Source: Halochromatium glycolicum (GTDB lineage Bacteria > Pseudomonadota > Gammaproteobacteria > Chromatiales > Chromatiaceae). From it: a stretch of DNA of 48,133 bases. The stretch is from NCBI RefSeq assembly GCF_016584085.1, contig NZ_NRSJ01000039.1:1-48133 (forward strand), written 5' to 3'. The translations under genes and the position numbers were made by a program. A model generated the notes under the pieces. It was not told the DNA's origin, did no database searches, and saw nothing but the letters and a program-made list of their open reading frames with translations. This document shows, one piece after another, positions 41,298 to 48,133 of this stretch. How positions within the stretch are numbered: position 1 is the first letter of the stretch; each line of letters begins with the position of its first letter.

Positions 41298-43142
41298 ATG
41301 ACAGCTCTCGATTTCTGGACCTACGGCGTCGTCGGCGCCACCTTCCTGCTCTACATCGGCATCGCCATCTGGGCGCGTGCCAGTACCACCGGCGAGTTCT
41401 ATGTCGCCGGCAAGGGCGTCCATCCGGTCGCCAACGGCATGGCCACCGCGGCCGACTGGATGTCCGCCGCTTCGTTCATCTCGATGGCCGGCCTCATCGC
41501 CTTCAACGGCTACGGTGCCTCGGTCTTCCTGATGGGTTGGACCGGCGGCTACGTGCTGCTGGCGCTCCTGCTCGCTCCGTACCTGCGCAAGTTCGGCAAG
41601 TTCACGGTGCCGGAGTTCATCGGTGACCGCTACTACTCGCAAGCGGCCCGCATCGTCGCGGTCATCTGCCTGATCTTGGCCTCGATCACCTACGTCATCG
41701 GCCAGATGAAGGGTATCGGGGTCGCCTTCTCGCGCTTCCTCGAGACCAGCTACGAGATGGGCCTCTACATCGGCATGGGCATCGTCTTCATCTACGCGGT
41801 GCTCGGCGGCATGAAGGGCATCACCTATACCCAGATCGCCCAGTACTGCGTGCTGATCCTGGCCTACACGATCCCGGCGATCTTCATCTCGCTCGCCCTG
41901 ACCGGCATCCCGATCCCGCAGATCGGCCTCGGCGGCAATTACGCCCCCGGTGGCGGCGAGATCTCGCTGCTCGCCAAGCTCGACCAAGTGGTCACCGAGC
42001 TCGGCTTCAAGCAGTACACCACGCAGGTGATGGGCAGCACATTGAACATGTTCGCCTATACCCTATCGCTGATGATCGGCACCGCCGGTCTGCCGCACGT
42101 CATCATCCGCTTCTTCACCGTGCCCAAGGTCAAGGACGCCCGTTACTCGGCCGGCTGGGCGCTGGTCTTCATCGCCCTGCTCTACACCACCGCCCCGGCG
42201 GTCGGCGCGATGGCGCGGCTAAACTTCACCGATACCCTGATGGTGCAGCAGACCGAGACCACCGAGCAGGGCCTGGCCGCGTTCGAGCCCCAGCCATATG
42301 ACGAGCTGCCCAGCTGGTTCAAGAACTGGGAGAAGACCGGCCTCTTGGCCTGGCAGGACCTGAACGACGACGGCCTGGTGCAGTACTACAACGACACCAA
42401 CGAGGCCACCGTCGCTGAGGCCGAGGCGCTTGGCTTCAAGGGCAGCGAGGTCTTCCACCGCTCAGGCGACTCGCTGAACCCAGGGCCGGACCGCGACATC
42501 ATGGTGCTCGCGAACCCGGAGATCGCTCAGCTGCCGAATTGGGTCATCGCCTTGGTCGTCGCCGGCGGCCTCGCCGCAGCCCTCTCGACCGCTGCCGGCC
42601 TGCTGCTCGCCATCTCGTCGGCGATCTCGCATGACCTGCTCAAGGGTGTCTTCGCGAAGGGGATCTCGGAGAAGAACGAGCTGATGGCGGGGCGTATCGC
42701 GATGGCCGGTGCCATCGTCGTCGCCGGATTCCTGGGTCTGAATCCGCCCGGATTCGCTGCAGGAACGGTCGCCATCGCCTTCGGCTTGGCCGCCTCGTCG
42801 ATCTTCCCGGCGTTGATGATGGGCATCTTCTACAAGAAGATGAACAACGTCGGCGCGGTGGCCGGCATGTTGGCTGGTATCACGGTGACGCTGTTCTATG
42901 TGTTCCAGCACAAGGGGATCTTCTTCATCCCGGGCACCGCCTTCCTGGCGCCTGAGCTCGGCATGGGGCCCGACTGGTTCTTTGGCATCTCGCCGAACGC
43001 CTTCGGCGCCGTCGGCGCCATCGTCAACTTCATCGTCGCATTCGTCGTCGCGAAGCTGACCGCACCGCCGCCGGAGCACATCCAGCACCTCGTCGAAGAC
43101 GTCCGCGTGCCGCGTGGCTCCGGCGAGGCAACCAGCCACTAA
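41298..43142 (+). CDS. Sodium:solute symporter (SSS family), acetate-permease-like
   Basis: 614 aa, about 13 membrane helices. SSS motifs are FYVAGKGVHPVANGMATAAD near the N-terminus and GLPHVIIRFFTVPKVKDARY in the middle. A polar insert of ~75 residues (about 330-405, rich in D, E, N) splits helices and is typical of the subgroup paired with DUF4212. Related ActP proteins carry acetate and glycolate, and MctP-like ones other monocarboxylates. Photoheterotrophic acetate uptake would suit this organism; the substrate is inference. Two hairpins follow the stop. Confidence 0.9.
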   Translation: MTALDFWTYGVVGATFLLYIGIAIWARASTTGEFYVAGKGVHPVANGMATAADWMSAASFISMAGLIAFNGYGASVFLMGWTGGYVLLALLLAPYLRKFGKFTVPEFIGDRYYSQAARIVAVICLILASITYVIGQMKGIGVAFSRFLETSYEMGLYIGMGIVFIYAVLGGMKGITYTQIAQYCVLILAYTIPAIFISLALTGIPIPQIGLGGNYAPGGGEISLLAKLDQVVTELGFKQYTTQVMGSTLNMFAYTLSLMIGTAGLPHVIIRFFTVPKVKDARYSAGWALVFIALLYTTAPAVGAMARLNFTDTLMVQQTETTEQGLAAFEPQPYDELPSWFKNWEKTGLLAWQDLNDDGLVQYYNDTNEATVAEAEALGFKGSEVFHRSGDSLNPGPDRDIMVLANPEIAQLPNWVIALVVAGGLAAALSTAAGLLLAISSAISHDLLKGVFAKGISEKNELMAGRIAMAGAIVVAGFLGLNPPGFAAGTVAIAFGLAASSIFPALMMGIFYKKMNNVGAVAGMLAGITVTLFYVFQHKGIFFIPGTAFLAPELGMGPDWFFGISPNAFGAVGAIVNFIVAFVVAKLTAPPPEHIQHLVEDVRVPRGSGEATSH

Positions 43143-43155
43143 GGCTGAACGCCCA

Positions 43156-43226
43156 CGAGAGCCGGCCACGCCGACGGCCGGCTCTCGTTCCAAACATGAA
43201 GCCCCGCATGTGCGGGGCCTTTTCTG
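43156..43226 (+). terminator. Double hairpin terminator after the symporter gene
   Basis: First a perfect 11-bp stem CGAGAGCCGGC/GCCGGCTCTCG at 43156-43187, then GCCCCGCA/TGCGGGGC with a two-base loop followed by CTTTTCTG at 43201-43226. The second is a good intrinsic terminator; the first may stabilise the mRNA 3' end. Confidence 0.85.
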
Positions 43227-43299
43227 TTGCGGCGGTGGTCAACCCGCGCCCTTGGCAGACCGGCGACTCCTCGCGACGAGCCGCGGTCTGGTCGTAGAC

Positions 43300-43584
43300 C
43301 TAGACCATGAAACGTCGCCCGAGCGGGTCGCGACGACGCTCAGGACGCGCACGCCTCTTTGCGAACTGGAAGCCATCCTCCGCGGTCGCTGGATCGAAGT
43401 ACAGGTCCATCGGTACATAGTCCCACCCGTGCCGGCGCTCACGTTTGAGCCGCTGCGCACTGAGCTCAGGCCGCCCATGTGGAGCCCCCCAGACCTCGTT
43501 ACTCGCTGTGTCTCGCATCGGGGTCTTGACTGGGCCTTGGGCTACCAGAACCCAGCGTTCCCGTTGTACTGTCGCCGTCACCAT
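43300..43584 (-). CDS. Small basic protein of unknown function
   Basis: 94 aa. The start ATG at 43584 has a near-perfect GAGGAGG ribosome site four bases upstream, the main reason to accept it. Content is Arg-rich with aromatic patches (WGAPHGRPELSAQRLKRERR, WDYVPMDLYFDPATAEDGFQ). No family recognised and no membrane helix. It is on the opposite strand to both neighbours and separates the symporter operon from the cNMP/CBS/DUF294 gene. Confidence 0.6.
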   Translation of the reverse strand: MVTATVQRERWVLVAQGPVKTPMRDTASNEVWGAPHGRPELSAQRLKRERRHGWDYVPMDLYFDPATAEDGFQFAKRRARPERRRDPLGRRFMV

Positions 43585-43841
43585 ACTGCCTCCTCATGAT
43601 GGTCGGCCGGCGCCCGGGTATCGAGCACCTCTCGCTCACCCTACCAGTATAGTCGGTTTACCCATCTTCATTGCGGTTTTCCGTGATCCGCGAGACGCTA
43701 TCGCGAATCGCTTGCTGGCCGCAGTCAGACCTCGCATCAGCGACGATCTCGGGTCGAGACAGGTCGCAACTGCACGATTTTGCGGCATACTCATGCGAGC
43801 AACCGATACCACTACCGCTTTACCACCCGAGGACGGTCGCT

Positions 43842-45707
43842 ATGGATGTCGAGCTGATCGAAATCCAAGAGTTTCTCGCCAATCACCCGCCGTTTGAGCA
43901 GCTGCCCGAGGCAGCGCTCGAGCAGATACCGCGGCAGCTCACTGTTCGCTATCTGCGACGCGGTTCCGCATTCCCGCCAGCCGATGATCAAGCCCGGCAT
44001 CTCTACATCCTGCGCCGCGGCGCCGTGGAGCTGCGCACCGAGGAGGGCGAGTTGGCCGGCAAGCTGGCCGAGGGCGACCTCTATAGCGATGCCTGCGGCG
44101 GCAATAGCGAGTCGCGCGCCCTAACGGGCCAGACCGTCGAGGACACCCTGGCCTACTCGCTGAGCTGCGAGCGCTTCGAGCGCCTCTGTACCGACCATCC
44201 CGAGCTGGCCGAGCACTTTCAGGATGCACCGACCAAGCGCCTGCGCAAGGCGCTCGATGTCTTAACCGAGCAGACCGCGACGAGCAGCGGCCTGATGACG
44301 GTGACCGCGCAAGACCTGATCCGCCGCAGCCCTGTCATCGCCGACCCGGCGATCAGCATCCGCGAGGCCGCCGGCATCATGTCGACAGAGCGCGCATCGG
44401 CCCTGCTATTGATGGAGGCGGGCCAGCTCGCCGGCATCATCACCGACCGTGACCTACGCAATCGCTGCGTCGCCGCCGGCCTGTCCACCGACCGCCCGGT
44501 GAAGGCGATCATGACCGCGTCGATCTCGACCATCAGCGCCGACACGCTCGGCTTCGAGGCGCTGCTGAAGATGACCCGGCTCAACGTCCACCATCTACCG
44601 GTCGTCGAGGGCGAACAGGTGCTCGGCATGCTCTCGACCAGCGACTTCACGCGCTTCCAGAGCAGCAGCGGCGTCTATATCGTCAGCGACGTCCACAAGG
44701 CCAAGACCGTTGCCGAGCTCGAGGCGGTCAGCGCCAAGATCCCCGAGCTGCAGGTGCAGCTGATCAACAGCGGCGCCACCGGCAACCATGTCGGGCAGGC
44801 CGTCAGCGCGATCACCGACGCCATCACCCTGCGTCTGATCGCGCTCGCCGAGGCCGAGCTCGGCCCGCCGCCGGTCCCCTATGCGTGGCTGGTCGGCGGC
44901 TCGCAGGCGCGGCGCGAGCAGTCATCGCACTCCGATCAGGACAACGCGCTGCTGATCGCCGACGCGATGAGCAAGGGTGACGATGACTACTTTCGCCAGC
45001 TCGCCGAGCGCGTCAACGACGGCCTGCACGCCTGCGGCTACATCTACTGCCCGGGCGAGGTCATGGCGAAGAACCCGACCTGGCGCCAGCCGCTCGCGGT
45101 CTGGCAGCGCTACTTCGAGAACTGGATTCAGCGCCCCGAGCCCAAGGCCCTGATGCTCGCCAGCGTGTTCTTCGATCTGCGCGCGCTGCATGATCCGGCC
45201 GGGCTCTACGATGGCTTGCACCAGCAGGTGCTCGAGCTCTCACGCGACAACCGCATCTTCATCGCCTACATGGCCGCCAACGCCCTCAAGTACCGGCCGC
45301 CATTGGGGTTCTTCCGCAACTTCGTGTTGATCCACGGTGGCGATCACGACCGCAGCTTCGATCTCAAGCATCGCGGCACCGTGCCCATCATCGATCTCGC
45401 GCGCGCCTACGCGCTGTCCGCCGGGCTGGAGCCGATCAATACCGTCGAGCGGCTCGAGGCGGCCGCCGCGACCAAGGCGCTCAGCCAGGATGGCGCCGCG
45501 AACCTCATCGACGCCTTCGAGCTGATCAATACGCTGCGCATCCGCCACCAGGCCGAGCAGCTCAGCAAGGGCGAGCACGCCGACAACTTCCTCGCGCCCG
45601 AACGGCTCTCACCGCTCGAGCGCGGGCATCTCAAGGATGCCTTCATCCTGATCAACAGCATGCAGGAGACACTCGGGCAGCGCTATCAAGCGGGCCGTTT
45701 CACCTGA
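43842..45707 (+). CDS. cNMP-binding / CBS / DUF294 nucleotidyltransferase-like protein
   Basis: 621 aa from ATG at 43842. Domains in order: cyclic-nucleotide-binding-like (~10-130), two CBS domains (~155-215 and ~220-275, with GIITDRDLRNRCV and GMLSTSDFTRF), the DUF294 nucleotidyltransferase core with GGSQARREQ at 352-360 and SDQDNAL at 364-370, and a C-terminal DUF294 helical part. The NTase motif resembles the GlnD-type fold, so a nucleotide or protein-modification role is possible. In many proteobacteria this gene sits with DUF4212/SSS acetate transporters and a DnaQ-like exonuclease, as here. It probably regulates that transport; this is inference. Confidence 0.9.
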   Translation: MDVELIEIQEFLANHPPFEQLPEAALEQIPRQLTVRYLRRGSAFPPADDQARHLYILRRGAVELRTEEGELAGKLAEGDLYSDACGGNSESRALTGQTVEDTLAYSLSCERFERLCTDHPELAEHFQDAPTKRLRKALDVLTEQTATSSGLMTVTAQDLIRRSPVIADPAISIREAAGIMSTERASALLLMEAGQLAGIITDRDLRNRCVAAGLSTDRPVKAIMTASISTISADTLGFEALLKMTRLNVHHLPVVEGEQVLGMLSTSDFTRFQSSSGVYIVSDVHKAKTVAELEAVSAKIPELQVQLINSGATGNHVGQAVSAITDAITLRLIALAEAELGPPPVPYAWLVGGSQARREQSSHSDQDNALLIADAMSKGDDDYFRQLAERVNDGLHACGYIYCPGEVMAKNPTWRQPLAVWQRYFENWIQRPEPKALMLASVFFDLRALHDPAGLYDGLHQQVLELSRDNRIFIAYMAANALKYRPPLGFFRNFVLIHGGDHDRSFDLKHRGTVPIIDLARAYALSAGLEPINTVERLEAAAATKALSQDGAANLIDAFELINTLRIRHQAEQLSKGEHADNFLAPERLSPLERGHLKDAFILINSMQETLGQRYQAGRFT

Positions 45708-45799
45708 GCGGCCCCGGCCCCGACAGAGTATCGCCGCGAATCCGCTCCGAACCCGGCCCGAGTCTGCGATGACCCCCTCCTCAGTCCGCCAATGATCTG

Positions 45800-46474
45800 A
45801 TGGGATCACCACTGGAACGGCGCCGCCGCAGACGCCTAAGGAGGATCGCGAACGGACCGCTGCACCGCTATCTGAGCCGTCCGTTCCCGAAGAAGACACT
45901 GGACTACCGCTGTGTCGACTATCTCGCGCTCGACCTCGAGACCACCGGTCTCGATCCGAAGCGCGACCAGATCCTGAGCGCCGGCTGGGTACTGATCCGG
46001 GGTCACCGCATCGATCTCGGCAGCGCCCGCCATCGGCTGATCCGCTGCGACGGCGCGATCCCGGCCGACAGCGCCGTGATCCACCAGATCACCGACGACG
46101 AGGCCGCCGCCGGCGAGCGGCTCGGGCGCGTCATGCGCGAGCTGCTCGACGTCCTCGCCGGGCGCGTACTGATCGCCCATCATGCCGAGATCGAGATCGG
46201 CTTCCTCGATGCCGCCTGTCGGGAGCTCTACGGCAGCGGCCTGCTCGCCTGTACCGTCGACACCGAGGTCCTGGCGCGCCGCACCTTCGAGCGCCGCAAC
46301 ATCCCGTTCCGCCCCTCCGAGCTGCGGCTGCACGCCCTCTGCGCGCGCTACAACCTGCCCCGCTACCGCGCCCACAACGCCTTCTACGATGCACTGGCCG
46401 CCGCCGAGCTTTTCCTGGCCCAGGTCGCCCATCGGGATAATGGCAATGGGTTCTGCCTCGGCGATCTGCTTTAG
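45800..46474 (+). CDS. DnaQ-like 3'-5' exonuclease
   Basis: 224 aa. DEDDh exonuclease fold: motif I LALDLETTG (D45, E47), motif II in LIAHHAEIEIGFLD, and motif III in YRAHNAFYDALAAAELFL (H and D). It is related to the epsilon subunit of DNA polymerase III but has a basic N-terminal extension (ERRRRRRLRR) and no polymerase-binding tail. It is the usual companion of the DUF294 gene next to SSS transporters; its substrate in that setting could be a nucleotide or RNA signal. It lies 92 bp after the DUF294 gene. Confidence 0.9.
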   Translation: MGSPLERRRRRRLRRIANGPLHRYLSRPFPKKTLDYRCVDYLALDLETTGLDPKRDQILSAGWVLIRGHRIDLGSARHRLIRCDGAIPADSAVIHQITDDEAAAGERLGRVMRELLDVLAGRVLIAHHAEIEIGFLDAACRELYGSGLLACTVDTEVLARRTFERRNIPFRPSELRLHALCARYNLPRYRAHNAFYDALAAAELFLAQVAHRDNGNGFCLGDLL

Positions 46475-46742
46475 CGTGAGCGACACGTCGTTCTGCCGCC
46501 TGCTCCTTCGATCACGCCGGCGCGTCACCTCTGTCGCGGTGTCGCTTGGAAACATCGTTCACAAACCACTTCGAGAACAGTAAGCTCAATTTATCCTGAT
46601 TGTCGGTAGGGCCTAATCGAAAGGCGATACCTTGCGCGAGCCGACCGATACGCATACCGTCATCTTCGGAGCCCGTTCTCGCCTATGGCCTCGATGACCA
46701 TTCGTGCCACCTATTCCTTCGGCACGGAGACAGCCCAGGCGA

Positions 46743-47955
46743 GTAAGCGTTCAGACCCTCCCCCGGAAACCTTTGCCCAGCACTCAGGGATGGGACAGAC
46801 AACTGCTGACTTGGTATGGCAAGATCACGCGCCAATTCCTTCCGATCCAAACGCCGTCGCTCCTCTAGCGCTGAGCCCCCCGTGCAGCTGAGCAAACACG
46901 ATCTTTCGCAGCTTGATGCCGACGCCTTGGCCGCGTTGAGCCACGCCCAACTGCAGGGGCTCTCAGAGAAGCTGCTCGCCGATCTGAAGCTCGCCCACGA
47001 GCGCCTTGATCAGACCCCGCACAACAGCTCGCGCCCGCCAAGTAGCCAAGCGCCCTGGGAGCGGGGCGGCGGTCATGGCCGCGACGCCACTGATCAAGCG
47101 CCTAGCGACCCCGCCTCGCAGGCGCCGCGCCCCGAGTCGAGCGCCGCCCGCGCAGACGACGAGGGCAATCCTGCTGCAGAGACCGCCGACGCCTCTGAGA
47201 CGACCCCCAGCGATTCGACACCGAGCACGGGCGCTGAACACCGGGCCCCCAAGCGCCCCGGACAACGCCCCGGCGCCCCCGGCCATGGCCGCACCCAGAC
47301 GTTTGCCATCACCCAGGTGCGCGCGCATCATCCGACGCACTGCGCGCGTTGCGGCAGCGACCTCCAAGACCAGGCGCCCGGCGCCTGCCACCAGGCCCAC
47401 CTCGTGCTCGATCTGGGTGACCTGGGTGAAGCGCGCATCGGCTTGGAGCTCATCCAGACCAAGCACGCCTATCACGAGCGCACCTGCGGCTGCGGTCATG
47501 TCACCCGCGCCGAGCCCGGTCACACGCCGGCGGATGAGGCCTGGGGGGTCGCGCTGAGCGAACGCCATCTGGTGGGCCCCCGGCTGCTGAGCTTCATCTG
47601 CGCCCTCTCGAGCCGGATGCACCTCTCGCGTCGGCGCATCCAAGAATTCCTGGGCGACTGGCTCAACCTCGCGCTCTCGATCGCCACCATCAACCAATGC
47701 CTCCATGAAGCGGCGCGCGCGCTGGAGCCGGTGGTCGAGGAACAACTGCTTCAGCAAGCCCGTGACAGCGGCCTGCTGCACGCCGATGAGACCAGTTGGT
47801 TCGAAGCCGGCAAGCTCGTGTGGTTGTGGGTCTTCACCTCGGCCACCACCACGGTCTTTACCATCGGAGCACGCTCTAAGGCCGTGCTCACCCGCATGCT
47901 CGGGCCGCTGTTCAACGGCTGGCTGATGAGCGACGGCTACTGGGCCTACAGCAAT
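46743..47955 (+). mobile_element. IS66-family element, truncated on the right
   Basis: The left end at 46743 reads GTAAGCGTTCAGACCC, matching the GTAAGCG terminus of IS66-family elements. It is followed by a single transposase gene (no tnpA/tnpB upstream). IS66 similarity ends near 47955, after the segment SDGYWAYS. Beyond this point the DNA is AT-rich and unlike the transposase. The right end is therefore missing or displaced, probably by another insertion. Confidence 0.85.
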
Positions 47956-48030
47956 TCCCGCCGCAAAAATATCTGCTTTAGAAACAATAAGTTGGCTTTG
48001 AGCCGAAAAAAATCTTTCGTAAACTTTTGA
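46816..48030 (+). pseudogene. IS66-family transposase, 3'-truncated
   Basis: 404 aa as read; about 380 belong to the transposase. It shows the NSSRPPSS motif (~70-77), a low-complexity acidic linker (~90-150), the zinc-finger CARCGSDL...CGCGHVTRAEPGH (~175-235), the first catalytic Asp in LLHADETSW and the second in LMSDGYWAY. The last ~25 residues (RRKNICFRNNKLALSRKKS) come from the foreign AT-rich sequence after the break. The catalytic Glu and the C-terminal domain are lost, so it should be inactive. Confidence 0.88.
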
Positions 48031-48081
48031 AGCCGAATCAGTATACTGCCACGACCTTCTCAAGCTGCGAGGCAGGTATTG

Positions 48082-48133
48082 ATGAGTGGTCCGTTCTCAC
48101 GCCAGCACCTCAGCGTCGCGGGACTGCTGCGCG
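48082..48133 (+). CDS. Partial gene at the right edge, possibly a transposase start
   Basis: ATG at 48082 with GAGG about ten bases upstream opens a frame (MSGPFSRQHLSVAGLLR) that leaves the window after 17 codons. Context, just beyond a broken IS66 and an AT-rich stretch with a TATACT -10-like sequence, suggests the first codons of another IS transposase. Too short to be sure. Confidence 0.3.
   Translation, partial: MSGPFSRQHLSVAGLLR

Noticed and set aside
45836..46555. 239-aa minus-strand frame opposite the DnaQ-like gene
   Set aside because: Antisense shadow of a gene with all exonuclease motifs intact.

Overview
The window looks like chromosome from a GC-rich gammaproteobacterium, most likely a purple sulfur bacterium (Chromatiaceae). 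The gene orders rpsP-rimM-trmD-rplS, rplM-rpsI and rsmI-lpoA-yraN-dolP are gammaproteobacterial. A Gly/Tyr-rich secreted protein at 23652-24041 matches the sulfur globule proteins of Allochromatium-type sulfur oxidisers. The assignment is inference from gene content; there is no rRNA in the window.

Layout. 1-4704 (minus): an accessory block with a P-loop ATPase, an unknown 579-aa protein and a HsdR_N/N-6-methylase N-terminal protein that stops early. It lies directly downstream of the 3' end of a tRNA-Gln gene (4855-4928), a classical island integration position, and is the best candidate here for an anti-phage or restriction system. 5006-10081 (minus): ribosomal and translation genes (rpsI, rplM, sbcB, rplS, trmD, rimM, rpsP), with a repeat-filled 439-bp spacer between rpsP and rimM. 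10853-12261: two lipoproteins, the second FlgO-like. 12276-12641: RNase P RNA. 12756-17940: rsmI diverging from lpoA-yraN-dolP and a GlcD-type flavoprotein. 18203-19662: rppH diverging from a HAD phosphatase. 19849-23178: an ornithine-lipid-type operon (olsB, olsA, glycosyltransferase, PAP2 phosphatase). 23224-24138: a 165-bp palindrome, then the sulfur globule gene with its terminator and a strong promoter. 24251-29496: nadC; a tight operon of two DUF1538 membrane halves, a PII-like protein and a CBS protein; ampD; an LpxH-type phosphoesterase. 29820-33386: argG, a DUF971 protein, hemH and a hemerythrin. 33446-37250: a 14-bp tandem array, a K+ channel with two RCK domains, a DUF6394 protein, a hydrolase and a small membrane protein. 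37315-37511: a mosaic of three repeat types, two of which recur elsewhere in the window. 37533-40543: thrC overlapping an isopropylmalate/citramalate synthase. 41029-46474: a DUF4212/sodium-solute symporter pair, then a cNMP/CBS/DUF294 protein and a DnaQ-type exonuclease, a grouping typical of acetate-family transport. 46743-end: an IS66 element cut off after its second catalytic Asp, joined to AT-rich DNA and the start of another gene.

Most of the window is ordinary core chromosome. The parts that deserve attention are the tRNA-linked block at the left end, the DUF1538-PII-CBS operon, the extended ols operon, and an unusual density of intergenic repeats.
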